From assembly GCF_030272615.1 (NCBI RefSeq), contig NC_081408.1:61092114-61156113 (forward strand): 64,000 bases of DNA. The letters run 5' to 3'. Below are positions 1-12,014 of the stretch, piece by piece (the stretch's first letter is position 1; each line of letters starts with the position of its first letter). The notes beneath the pieces were generated by a model. That model saw only the letters and a program-made list of their open reading frames with translations. It did not search any database and was not told the origin of the DNA. This DNA is from Cryptomeria japonica (Eukaryota; Streptophyta; Pinopsida; Cupressales; Cupressaceae). The translations under genes were made by a program, and so were the position numbers.

Positions 1-2427
1 GATGAAATATTTTCTCTAGTTGTAAAAATGACTTCTATTAGAATTGTTCTAAGTCTTGTGTTTCAAAAGACTTGCATCTTGAACAACTAGATGTTAAAAT
101 AACTTTTCTCCATGGGGATTTGGAGGAGGAAATCTACATGAAGCAACCACAGGGATATGAGGTCAAAGGTAAGGAGGACTTAGTGTGAAGGTTGAAGAAG
201 AGTTTGTATGGCTTGAAGCAAGCACGCTAATAATGGTATTTGAAATTTGATAGTTTCATGGATGAACAAGGTTACCAAAGATGTCACTCTAATCATTATG
301 TTTACATTTAAGAGATTGGATAATGATAGTTATATTATCCTATTACTTTATGTTGATGACATGCTTGTTGCTGGGTCTAACATGCAACATATAAATGAAC
401 TTAAATAGAAATTAGCACAATCATTTTCTATGAAGGATTTGTGTGCAACTAAGAAAATCCTTGGTATGAGGATTTCACGGGACAATAAAATAGAATGTTA
501 ACTTTGTCCCAAAGTGATTATATAAAGAAGGTGTTGACCAGATTTAACATGCAGAATGCAAAAGCACTTAGTACACCTTTGGCTAGTAATTTTAAATTGA
601 CTAAGAAGATGTGTCCAAAGACACAGGAAGAGGTAAATAAAGTGTCTAACATCCTGTATTCATTAGCTGTTGGTAGTTTGATGTATGCGGTGGTATGTAT
701 AAGGCCAGATATTGCACATGGAGTGGTCATTGTGAGTAGGTATATGAGCAATCTAGGAATGGAACATTGGAATGTTGTCAAAAGGATTCTCAGGTATTTG
801 AGAGGTACTACTAGCAAGGCATTATGTTCCAAGGATCAAATGTTTCTCTATGTGGATATGTTGACTCTGATCTAGCACGTGATATTGATACAAGGAGGAG
901 TAATATAGGGTGTGTTTTTACTGTAGTGGGGGTGAACCCACAATAGTGGGTTACACTTTTTTTGCCAACTTTGACAGTGCAATATTCATTTTTTAGAAAA
1001 AAAATTCAAATTCAAACACCTATTACTTCAAAACTGTAAGGAATTTGTAGGTGATGTGAACTAGTGATTTGTGTCATTTTGTATGTTAATTATAAAAATA
1101 CTTTTTTGATAATTTCTAGAATCAATTTGCTTCCATTTTTCTATCTCCCTCGAAAACTAGTTTTTTTCAAAAAATAACATTTTTAAAGAGTGATACTCAC
1201 TCTGTATAGCATAACCTTTTTTCTATAATAGATATGAACATGATTATTTTGAATTTGGTTTTTTAACATCCATATCTAGTGTTTACAATTGGTTTTATAA
1301 CATTATCTTCAATATTTCATATTTTATTAAGATTTCAAGTCGAGTTAATTGTAATTTTGATATATGTCCATTTGATATTACATAACTTGTTGTATATGTA
1401 ACGAAAATTAATTAATTTATTTGTTGGAAAGAGGAATTCAATACCTAGTGCGTAAATATTTTTCAAAACTTTTTGGGTGACGTTTACTATTTTTCCATAA
1501 TCATTGAACAAAGAAGTTCATGTTTGGTGAAAACCCTACATTCATAAGAAATAAAATAAAGATATATTAAAAATTCTACTATTTGGAAAGCTTATAATAA
1601 GGGCTAAATACTTAAAAAAGTAAAAATTGTAAATGAATTCATTTTACCCCCCAAAAGCTAATGTAAAATTGGTTTTTTATCAATATTTGATAGATGCAAA
1701 GGAGACTCCATACAAGTATGTTTTCGAAGTAGAGAGGTTCTATCCAAGAAATTTTGATCTAAGAGCCTTTGATCTAACTCTCTTCAGTTAATTACTTCAA
1801 ATGGGACCTCTTAAATCTTAAATCTTTATATTTTCTAAAAAATGTATGATTTCATAAAAAATCAGGATGTACAAAAAAGTGGGAACCAACATTATGAGTT
1901 CACCCAGGAGGGACTACAATTAGTTGGATTTCTAGAGTGCAAAAGATTGTTGTGCTTTCAACCACTCAAGCTGAGTATGTAGCTTCTACTGAAGCTAGCA
2001 AGGAGATGATTTGGTTACAACATTTTTTGGAGGAGTTGGGCTAGATGCAAGAGGATAGCCCATTGTATACTGATAGCTAGAGTGCCATCCATCTTACAAA
2101 GAATTATGCTCTTCATCCAAGGACAAAGCACATTTAGCTCAGGTATCACTTCATATGATCACTTTTGGAGGATGGCTAGTTACGGCTTGAGAATATTCAT
2201 ACAAGTAATAATCCAACAAATATGTTCACGAAGGTATTCCCCCAAGAGAAGCTGATTTCCTCGGTTTCTCTTGGCCTTCTTGACTAAAAATTGTGGAATT
2301 AAGGAACAACCAAGTCCAAGAGTTTTATCTAGTGGGAGCTGCAAATTTAGCAGTATCGTCTAGGACCACTCTCCAAGTGGGATATTGTTTGGTGTGGACC
2401 TAGCTTGATCACTATCCAAGTGGGAGA
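1..2427 (+). pseudogene. Decayed Ty1/Copia pol remnant (RT and RNase H), interrupted
   Basis: This is the 3' half of a Copia polyprotein in several frames with many stops. At the left edge one can read the RT motif region (EEIYMKQPQGYE at about 130-165, then a SLYGLKQA-like stretch). The catalytic YVDD lies at 349-360. An uninterrupted piece at 495-875 contains the GSLMYA..RPDIAH..SRYMSN and RYLRGTTS segments that link RT to RNase H. RNase H resumes at 1906 (SWISRVQKIVVLSTTQAEYVA) after a 976-bp insertion. The element ends in a polypurine tract (aagtgggaga at 2419-2428) followed by an LTR. The 5' part lies outside the window. No function remains; it is dead sequence. Confidence 0.85.
930..1905. 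mobile_element. 976-bp inverted-repeat insertion in the Copia RNase H region
   Basis: The Copia reading frame stops at GCVFTV (about 925) and resumes at GTTISW (about 1908). The intervening sequence starts gggtgaacccacaatagtgg and ends with its imperfect complement (..ccaacattatgagttcaccc), giving terminal inverted repeats of about 25 bp. It is AT-rich and has no coding capacity, so it looks like a non-autonomous DNA transposon. A target duplication is not clear because both flanks are G-rich. Superfamily unassigned. Confidence 0.6.
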
Positions 2428-2428
2428 T

Positions 2429-2770
2429 TGTTGATATGTGGCAACCGATCAGGAAATTGTTTTTGGCATTTTTTGTTGTTGAAAAAACTGACATTGTAAG
2501 AAAACCCTAAAAATAACCAACTTTGAGTGTTGCCCTAAAAATTGATTATTATAAGCGGTTGGAATGTAAAGGAATTGTAATGATGATGTACTAATTTACT
2601 AGATAATAAGAAAAGATAGGACGACTTTGTTTGGTGGATGTAGCCCATCTTGGGTGAACCACGTTAAATCTCTGTGTTATGTGTGTTAAGCATTTTTCTT
2701 CATCTTTTGTGTTTGTATTTGCATATAATTGTTAATTTGTATTTGCTTTGGATCTATCTAAACCCTAACA
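2429..2770 (+). repeat. 3' LTR of the decayed Copia element
   Basis: It begins TGTTGATATGTGG directly after the polypurine tract and ends CCCTAACA, so it has the usual short inverted ends (TGTTG / TAACA). Length about 342 bp. The matching 5' LTR is outside the window. Confidence 0.65.
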
Positions 2771-3425
2771 TTATTATCATGAAGTATGCTATTTAAATGA
2801 GTACAAGCTAATTTGGAATAACTAAAATGTGTCCATTGTGTCAAAGTATGTAATTGCACCACCATCTCAAACAAATTTTCTGTCTAACACTTTGAAGTTT
2901 TGATGTTATACAGTTTATTTAACAAACACAAGGATCTAATGCTCTATAGAGAAGTGCAAACATGCCCATGCCAGTAAACCTTTTTTAGAATCAAGACCAA
3001 TTACTTTCCATGAAAAGGCCTTACCATCTACAAATAGTTTATGCATATGTTATTTACCATGGAAATTACCACAATAATACTATTTATTTTGCTACTTTTA
3101 CCTTTTTAGCAACTCTTTTAATAAGAATCCATAGTGAAAGAGTGTTTTATATGTATAGCTCTTAAAATTTTTATGTCATATTTTTTTTAATTTTAATGTC
3201 ATTGGATTGAACCCAAAATCACCACCATGATCAATTGTAAAAAGGTTGAACATGCCATATGCACCATTGACCAAGCCGTTTCCTTTAGAATTACTTTAGA
3301 GATATGTTGTTTTTATAATTTTCTTGTTTTAGCTTTTTCAAATATATGTTATCTATGTTTTAATTTTATGTATACTATCATGACATTCAATGATGCTCTT
3401 TCTTATTGCTATTATAGAGTATTTC
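2771..3425. other. AT-rich spacer, no gene seen
   Basis: Low-complexity AT-rich sequence. A 67-codon open frame at 3227-3430 has no recognisable features and is probably chance. Confidence 0.5.
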
Positions 3426-4553
3426 TGTAGACACTAAAAAATGGTCAACACCTATGTCTCCTATTTTTAACATATCATGCGCATAGTGCCTTTTAGGTTT
3501 AAATAATTAATTAAACCCCCTTTTACTAACAATTCTTCTGAGTCCTAAATAAATAAATTTAATAATTTATTTATTTGGCCCCTTTCTCCATTAATTAAAT
3601 AAATTCATTTTATTTAATTTACTAATTCATAAATATGAGCAATAAATTAATAAATCATTTCCATTAGTTTATCATATTTATCTTCCTCCAAAGTAAAGAT
3701 AATTAATAAATTTTATTTATTAATTCACCTTTATTTCCTTCTTTTCTTAATTTTTTATTCTTCCATTTTATCCTCTTATGTGGAGATATTTAATAATTTT
3801 TAATTATTAAATCTTCTCATAAATCCTCCTAATTTTCAAATTTGGAAACTTTCCTTGATTTTCAAAAATCAATCTTTTTGGCAATATCTCATTAATCTTA
3901 ATTTTTAAATTAAAAAATGAGGCATGTATCTTTAAAAATATGCTTTTTGTGATAGGATATTTTATTTATTTTTAATTCTTCTATTTATCTTTTTGAATGA
4001 AGATATTTAATAATGTTTAATTATTGAAATCTTCTTGATATTTTCAACTTGCTAATTTGGTATTTCTAAGAAGATACTTAAATATTTAATTATTTATTTT
4101 CATAATATTTTCTCATTTTCTTTCTTTTATTTTCATCCTTTCCTGAATGGCAGCTCTGCTATGCACTCAAGCTTGTCTGTTGATTATTTTCAATCTCAAT
4201 TCAATCTTGGCCATCCAATCAATCCTATTTTTTCTATAAATTGAACCCTTTTCTTATTCAATTTCAACCACGCTTCGAGTATCCTTATGCTGCAATTTTC
4301 ATCTTGTCATCTTGCTTGCTTTCATACTTTTCTCTTGCACTTGTAGGTGAGAACCAGAAACAAGCTATTTGGAGGAGAAAGAATGACAATGAAGGTCAAT
4401 TGAATGAGACATTGGTGATGATTTTCATTTCTTTTGAATGTCTTATTTTTAATTCTTCTATTGATTGTAATAGGATTTTATTTCATTGCAATTTAGCTTT
4501 GTGGTTAGCTAATTTAATTGCTTTGATGCTTATTTCTTATTTTCCTATCTCCA
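3426..4553 (+). repeat. 5' LTR of a collapsed Gypsy-type element
   Basis: It begins TGTAGACACTAAAAAATGG and runs about 1.13 kb to a CCA end. A second copy follows at 4640. The two align along their length, including the AT-rich TTTAATTAATTAAA tracts, and diverge after 4553/5733, which sets the 3' boundary. A 106-codon open frame inside it (4241-4561) is repeated in the other copy and is LTR sequence rather than a gene. Confidence 0.65.
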
Positions 4554-4639
4554 CTCCTTAGTTTGCTAGAGCATGATCATTTTTTTCAATTTTCTTTGAA
4601 ACAATGCTCAAAATCGCATTGTCTCAAAGAGGGGAAAAA
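4554..4639 (+). other. Residual internal segment with polypurine tract between two LTRs
   Basis: Only 86 bp separate the two LTRs. The last bases (aaagaggggaaaaa, 4626-4639) have the form of a polypurine tract next to the TGTAGACAC start of the second LTR. The coding interior has therefore been deleted. Confidence 0.6.
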
Positions 4640-5733
4640 TGTAGACACTAAAAAATGGTCTAACACCCGTGTCTCCTATTTTTAACATATCATGCGCATA
4701 GTGCCTCTTAGGTTTAATTAATTAATTAAACCCCCTTTTACTAACAATTCTTTTGAGTCCTGAATAAATAAATTTAATAATTTATTTATTTGTCCACTTT
4801 GTCCATTAATTAAATAAATTCATTTTGTTTAATTAACTAATTCATAAATATGAGCAATAAATTAATAAATCATTTCTATTAATTTATCATATTTATATCC
4901 CTCCAAAATAAAGATAATTAATAAATGTTATTTATTAATTCATTTTTATTTCCTTCTTTTCTTAATTTTTTATTCTTCCATTTTATCCTCTTATGTGGAG
5001 ATATTTAATAATTTTTAATTATTAAATCTTCTCATAAATCCTCCTAATTTTCAAATTTGGAAACTAATATCTTTCCTTGATTTTCAAAAATCAATCTTTT
5101 TGGCAATATCTCATTAATCTTAATTTTTAAATTAAAAAATGAGGTATGCATCTTCAAAAATATGCTTTTTGTGATAGGATATTTAATTTATTTTTAATTC
5201 TTCTATTTATCTTTTCGAATGAAGATATTTAATAATTTTTAATTATTAAAATCTTCTTGATATTTTCAACTTGCTAATTTGGTATTTATGAGAAGATAAT
5301 TAAAGATTTAATTATTTATTTTCATAATATCTTCTCATTTGCTTTCTTCTATTTTCATCCTTTCCTAAATGGCAGCCCTGCAGTGCACTCAATCTTGTTC
5401 ATTGATTATTTTCAGTCTCAATTCAATCTTGGCCATCCAATCAATCCTAATTTACCACACTTCAAGTATCCTTATGCTGTAATTTTCATCTTGTCATTTT
5501 GCTTGCTTTCATACTTTTCTCTTGTAGGTGAGATCCACAAACAAGCTATTTGGAGGAGAAAGAAGGACAATGGAGGTCAATTGAATAAGACATTGGTGAT
5601 GATTTTCATTTCTTTTGAATGTCTTATTTTCAATTCTTCTATCGATTGTAATAGGATTTTATTTCATTGCAATTTAGCTTTGTGGTTAGCTAATTTAATT
5701 GCTTTGATGCTTATTTCTATTTTCTTATCTACA
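4640..5733 (+). repeat. 3' LTR of the collapsed Gypsy-type element
   Basis: It begins TGTAGACACTAAAAAATGG after the polypurine tract and matches 3426-4553 with small indels. The 5-bp flanks (atttc before 3426, tttta after 5733) do not form a clear target duplication. Confidence 0.65.
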
Positions 5734-6717
5734 TTTTATTATCATAATTAATATCACCTCTAAATCTTAAAGTTTTATTATTATTTGATTATTTATTCTA
5801 AATAAATTAAAGTAAATTTTTTATTAAATTAAAAAAGATATATTGGTTTTCAACCTTATCTTGTTCAATTTATCTAAAGGTGATTAGACACAGCTAGAGT
5901 GCAAAATAAAAAATAAAAAATAAAAAATTAACCATTGACATGTTAGATATGAGGTTTAAACCATTGTGAAAATTACTTTAAATTGATACAAGTGTAAATT
6001 GAAATCCATTAGAATTTAAAAATAGTAGTGAGGATTAAATTGAATTTTTTGTAAACAAACTGAAAATTATTTCTATTTGGAATAAGATATCTAGAATGAA
6101 TCTTTCCTCACATTAAACTAGATGGCTATACTTACTTTGTGTACAAGACCATTGTGCCATCCTTTCATAGATGCTTTCATTTTTTTGTTACTATATCCTT
6201 TCATACTTTTTTATTGTTTGTTGTTATATTGTTGATAATAAGTATCATCCATAAATACTTAAATTTATGTTCTAGATTTTGAACATGTAAATAATGATTT
6301 GTTCTCTTACAATCATATTATAAAATGCCTTAAATTGATTGAAATAATTATTATACAAGTTAATCTCTCTAAAATGCGAGACACGTTTTAATTATTGTTG
6401 TTACTCTATAATAAACATGTTCTATAAAATTTATGTTTTAGATTCTTAAACATGTGAATTATGGTTTTTTGTTTACAATCCTATTAAAAATAGGGGAGAG
6501 GACCTAGTAGTTGAGCACCCTAACTTCACGCTTCTCAAAATTCTATGTGGAGATTTCAAATCATTCCCAATTTTTTACATCAGCTTACTTTGGCAAGTCC
6601 CCTGCTTATAACTAAGGTGTTAGGGCCACATCATCAAGTATGGTGCCACATCAGCATGATTTTTGCCAAGTTGTGCAAAACAACCCAAAAAAAAGTGAGA
6701 CTAAGAGATGTACAAAA
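5734..6717. other. Spacer without a gene, target of the Copia insertion
   Basis: AT-rich to about 6480, then more balanced sequence (ggggagaggacctagtag at about 6493) that continues after the Copia element at 13183. No coding region recognised. Confidence 0.5.
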
Positions 6718-7846
6718 TGTTGGAAATGTACCTCTAATTCACTTGACATTTATGGGTTGATCGAAGTAGCCTACACCGATGGAACAATAGAGTGTTACTT
6801 TCTTGTTTATTGAACACCTTCTGGTTGGTATGACTTACACCGATGTCTTCCTTTCTATCGGGAGAACTTCGCTTTTCAAGAAGACTGCATCAGAGTTGTG
6901 TCGATGACCCAATGGAGCTATCTTGGGTGGTCCGGGTGGTCATCGACTATCAGAGGTTCCAGTCTGGAGTTATGTCGATACCCGATGAATTTGCCTTCGG
7001 CGATCGGGTTGATACCGACAATCGGGTCGACGTGATGAAGGCTATGCCGAAGTCCTGATGAGTCTGCCCTGTTTTGTCTCGGAGTGCTTCACTTATTGAG
7101 ATAGCAGTTTTGGGCATAAGCCGATGACCCGATGAGACCACCTTAGGTTATCAGGTATCATCGGGCAATCAGCGCTACCGGTTGAACATTATGTCGATGA
7201 CCCGATGGAGTCGCCTTCGGCGATCGGGTATCATCAAGTGATCAGCTCTACTGGTTGAGTGCTATACTAATGGCCGATGGAGCAGGGGACCGCCTGCGGA
7301 CGTGACATTGTACCGAGATCCAAAAAGGTGAACACTCGGACACTAAGGATGAGACTATTGGTGTAGATGAATACAAACCGATTCGACTCCTTGATGCATG
7401 TGGGATAATTGGTTTTCCATGATTGTAGATCGACAGAGACAATTCGACTCCCTAACCATCTCGCACAGGTGTAACGGTCGATTAGTTTGGTATTAGAAGC
7501 CAAATATGAACCAAATGTATGGTTAACGAGTTACGATAGCTGTTGAGTGATCCAAGTGTTGTATGCTACATCTGAAACGATTGGTTGACAGAGTAGAAGG
7601 AAGTCTGCAGACAGAACTTTATTGTATTTTGACACACTGATAATAAAGTTATTTTCTGTTGGTGGTAGGTTTTTTCCGAAAGGGTTTTCCCACGTTAACT
7701 CTATGTGTTCAATCTCTGTGTTGTTTAATTGTGTATGCTCATGCTTGTGCCATATTCTATAAAAGTTGAAAAGTTGTTAACACTAGTTTGCTTTCCCCTA
7801 CAAATTAAGATTAGGGAAGCGAATTTACGCACTTGCTTTTCTTACA
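6718..7846 (+). repeat. 5' LTR of the Copia element
   Basis: TGTTGGAAATG...CTTACA, 1,129 bp, followed after two bases by the primer binding site. The internal part is unusually rich in CGATG/TCGGG words (about 6990-7270). Confidence 0.9.
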
Positions 7847-7848
7847 AG

Positions 7849-7860
7849 TGGTATCAGAGT
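7849..7860 (+). other. Primer binding site (initiator tRNA-Met type)
   Basis: TGGTATCAGAGT two bases after the 5' LTR end. It is the usual Copia priming site for reverse transcription. Confidence 0.85.
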
Positions 7861-7962
7861 GGTCCATTTTGTTATCCTTGTTGGGTAGGGTTGGTTTTTT
7901 GTGTCAATTCTGTTTCAGTGGGAGTCTTGCAGAGTGTCTACCTGTTTGTTTTATAGGTTAAG

Positions 7963-8760
7963 ATGGTGAGCACCTCAAGGTGCATAAACATGGAGAAGTT
8001 TATTGGTTCCAGTTTCGAACTGTGGAAAATCAAGATGGAAGACTTGCTGGTCGACCGAGATCTTTGGATTGTTATGACTGCACAAAAACCTACAGGCATG
8101 AAGCAAAAAGATTTGGATATAGCCGACTGGAAGGCAAGGGGTCTAATCAGGCTATGTCTTGCTGATTTTGTTCTGTTAAGCATCCATGAGGAGAAGACTG
8201 CACATCTTCTCTGGAATAAGTTGGGAGATATTTATCAAGGCAAGTCCTTGGTGAATAAACTTTTCCTGAGGAAGAAATTATACTCTCTGAAGATGGATGC
8301 AGGAACACCATTGGTAGACCATTTGAATGCATTCAACATGGTTCTTGCACAGTTAACTTCTGTTGGTGTGGCCATTTAGGAAGAAGAATATTACATGTTG
8401 TTGTTGTGTTCATTGCCTAACTCTTGGGATTAGTTAGTCATGGCTATCGGTAGTACTACGACCCAGTTCAAAATGGATACTATGGTTAATACTCTTTTGT
8501 CAGATGAAATGAGAAATAAGTCTTTTGAGATGAAAAAAGATGCACTCTCTGTTCGAGGTAGACCGAAGGACAAAGACAAGGAGAAAGGAAAGAAGTCCAA
8601 GTCTCAAGAGAGATTTAAATCTCTAGGCAAGAAGTCAAAGGTGAAGTGCTGGAACTGTGGGCAGAAAGGGCATATCTGAAAGTATTGCAAGGAGGAGAAG
8701 AAGAAGAAGTATTTTGATTATGAATCTTCTTAGAGTGATGTAGATGCATTTGTAGCAGCC
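7963..8760 (+). pseudogene. Copia gag (capsid and nucleocapsid), interrupted by stops
   Basis: The ATG at 7963 opens a gag-like protein with the plant Copia core (LWKIKMEDLLVDRDLW; SLVNKLFLRKKLYSLKM; VDHLNAFNMVLAQLTSVGV). It would assemble the cytoplasmic retrotransposon particle. The frame is closed at 8377 (TAG), 8431 (TAG), 8677 (TGA) and 8731 (TAG) without any frameshift. The CCHC zinc knuckle (CWNCGQKGH....C, about 8647-8690) is hit by the TGA between its His and last Cys. A basic linker rich in KDKEKGK precedes the knuckle. Confidence 0.88.
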
Positions 8761-11700
8761 CTAGCAGTACCTACCTCAGATGACACCTGGTTAGTAGATT
8801 CTGGCACGTCTTTTCACATGACCTCCCACAAGGAGTGGTTCTCGAAGTATGAAACATATGTTGGTGGAAAGGTATATTTGGCTAGTGATTCTACATTGGA
8901 GATTGTAGGGAGAGGCAAAATTAAAATTCAATTCCTAGATGGTAGAGTGAAGGGGATCAATGGAGTTCTTCATATACCAAGTCTAGCAAGAAACCTTCTC
9001 TCTGTAAGTAAACTTAATGATGTTGGAGTACAAGTTACATTTGTATTTGGTGGTTGTAAGATGACTAGGGGTTCCATTGTGTTGGCAAAGGGTGATCGCA
9101 TTGGTACACTGTATAAGTTAAATGCTGAACCTATATGTTGTAATGTAACTTCTGAAAAGTTTGTTAAGACAACTGTAAGGATGCATAATGCTAATTCATT
9201 GGAAGCTAAACTTCTTGCTGAGAAAACAATGCTCTGGCATAATAGGTTAGGCTACATAGGTGAAAAAGGTTTAAAAGCCTTCAAGAATAAGAATCTGGTT
9301 GAAGGTCTAGATGATTGTAGTTTTGAGTTTAATTTCTACAAGCACTGCATATAAGGAAAACATAACTGTGTTTAGTTTATTCTAGTTCTCATAAATCTGC
9401 TGACATTTTGGATTATGTTCACTCTAATGTGTTTGGTCCAGTGGATGTTCCTTCTCTGTCTAAGTCTAAGTACTATATATCTTTTGTAGATGATTATTCA
9501 AGAAGGGCATTTGTGTATTTTCTTAAAAGTAAATTAGAAGTTTTTAGTCTGTTTAAGGAATTTAAGAACCTTGTTGAAAATCAGACTGGGAGAAGGATTA
9601 AATGTTTAAGAATAGACAATGGTGGAGAATACTATAGTGCATATTTCGACAAGTATTGTGTTGATCATGGAATTGAGAGACATAAGATTGTACCTTACAC
9701 TCCACAAAAAAATGGAGTTGTTGAAAGGTTGAATCAGTCTCTAATGGAGAAAGCAAGAAGCATGTTGAGCAGAGTTGGGCTGGAACAAAAATTATGGGCT
9801 AAAGCAGTTGCTACAGTGTGTTACCTGATGAATTGTTCTCCTACTTCAGCATTGGTTGACAAAACACCTATGGAAGCATGGTCTAGTAAGAAACCTTCTT
9901 TAAGGCACCTTCGTGTTTTTGGTGCAGAGGCATATGCTTATGTGCCTGATGTGAATAGATCTAAGCTGGATAACAAAGCGGTGAAATGTATCTTCATTGG
10001 CTATGGAGTTGGTGTGAAAGGCTACAAACTTTGGAATCCAGTGACTGGTAAGGTTGTGTACAACAGCAGTGTGATTTTTCATGAGCTGAAGCGTATGTCA
10101 CTAGATCATAATATAGAAAAGAAAGGAGACGCTGAGGTTGAAATTCCTCCAGCCAAAGAAGAATCTTTAGAGATACCTGAAGATGAGGAGAGTTCAAGCA
10201 GTTCAAGTAGTTCTGAAGAAGAACATGATGATGAGCCTCCCGTGGAACCTCAAAAAGCCTCAACACTAGAGTTGAGAAGATCTACTCGAGAGAGGCGACA
10301 ACCCAATAGGTATACACCTAATAAGTATAGTCACTCTATGTTGAATGTTAATTGTGATTATGCTTTACTTGCAGATACTGATGAGCCTAGGACTATCAAA
10401 GAGGCAATTGAAATGCCTAATTTAGATTCCTGGTTGGAAGCCATGAATGATGAAATGTCATCATTGGATAAAAATGGAACTTGGGATTTGGTGCCATTGC
10501 CTAAAGGCAGAAAGCCTATAGGCTTCATGTGGGTGTTCAAAAAGAAGTATGGTCCAGATGGAAACATTGACAAGTACAAAGCAAGACTGGTTGCAAAGGG
10601 GTATTCACAAAAAGAAGGTATTGACTATGGGGAAATCTTCTCTCCTATAGCTAAGCTGATATCTATTAGATTTCTCTTGTCACTTGCAGCAGCATATGAT
10701 TGGGAGATTGAGCAGATGGATGTGAGGACAACATTTCTTCATGGTGATCTTGAAGAATAAATCTATATGTTCTAGCTTGAACACTTTGTGGAAGAACGTA
10801 AAGAACATCTGGTGTGCAAACTCAAGAAGTCTCTATATGGTTTGAAATAGTCTCCTAGAATGTGGTATCAAAAATATGATACATTTGTTTTGTCCTTGGG
10901 ATTTGTGAGATCAAAAGCTGATCATTGTGTTTACTATAAAACTGATGTTGATAGGATTCTTATCATAGCTTTGTATGTAGATGATATGTTGCTCATAGGA
11001 AACACAAAAGGTATGATCTCAGATTTAAAATCTCAGCTTTCTATGAAATTTGAAATGAAGGACTTAGGACCAGCAAATTACATTCTGGGAATGGAGATCA
11101 AAAGGGATAGATCTAAGAGGAAACTTTGGCTCAGCTAGAGAAAATATATAACCAATGTTCTTGACAGGTCTCATACATCTGAATATAAACCACAGGTTGT
11201 TCCCATCTTGCAGGGAACTAAGTTGTCTGTGCTTGACAGTCTAAAATCTCCAAAAGAGATTGAAGACATGAAAAGTGTACCTTATGCAAGTGCTATAGGC
11301 AGTCTGATGTATGCTATGGTCTGTACAAGACCAGACATTGCCCAACCAGTGGGAGTACTTAGCAGGTTTATGTCAAATCCAGGGAAACCGCACTGGGATG
11401 TTGTAAAGAGAGTGTTTAGATATCTAAAGGGTACTTCAGACATTGCATTGTGTTATCATGGCAATTTGAAGGATTCAAAGAGAACTCTCAGCATTTGTGG
11501 TTATACGGATTTCGATTGGGTAGGGGATATTGACAACATGAGATGCACTAGTGGATATGTTTTTGTCCTGAATGGTGGAGCAATTAGTTGGATGAGAAAG
11601 CAACAAGTTGTAGTCGCTTTGTCCACTACAGAGGCAAAATACATGGCAGCCACACATGCTTGTAAAGAAGTAGTCTGGCTTAGGCGTTTGCGTTCAGATA

Positions 11701-11966
11701 TTGGTTTTGATGCAGGGCAGGTTGAAATTTGGAGTGACAGTCAGAGTGCCATATGTTTGGCAAAGAATCCTACTTTCCATTCTAGATTGAAGCATGTTGA
11801 TGTTCAGTATCACTTCGTTTGTGACATGGTGGAAGATGGAAAAGTTTATCTTAACAAGGTAGACACTCTGGAAAATGTTGCAGATGCCTTGATGAAACTG
11901 ATGAGCATGCACAAGTTCAGGTGGTGTTCAAATTCTATGGGTCTTGAAACCCATGTCCCTCAGTAA
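8761..11966 (+). pseudogene. Copia pol: protease, integrase, RT, RNase H (broken)
   Basis: The protease active-site run WLVDSGTS is at 8788-8811. In the integrase zinc-binding (HHCC) region the second His position reads Tyr (RLGYI) and one Cys reads Tyr (FYKHC). A frameshift lies at about 9355-9400. The integrase core runs 9408-9760, but the first catalytic Asp is Asn (HSNVFGP); the second Asp (IDNGGEY) and the Glu (VVERLNQS) remain. RT follows, with YVDD at about 10975-10986. RNase H has STTEAKYMA and SDSQSAI. Stops sit at 10758 (TAA), 10773, 10848 and 11136 (all TAG). The last segment ends at the TAA at 11964. It cannot make a working polyprotein. Confidence 0.92.
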
Positions 11967-12014
11967 TGTCTGAAATGGTAATCGGTCCAGTGAATTCCTC
12001 GTCAAGTGGGAGTT

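Noticed and set aside
4241-5751. Two similar open frames of 106 and 122 codons as a duplicated gene pair
   Set aside because: They lie at the same place in two LTR copies and have no recognisable domain.
6843-7503. Several short frames in the Copia 5' LTR
   Set aside because: They are not conserved in the 3' LTR copy and are explained by LTR sequence.
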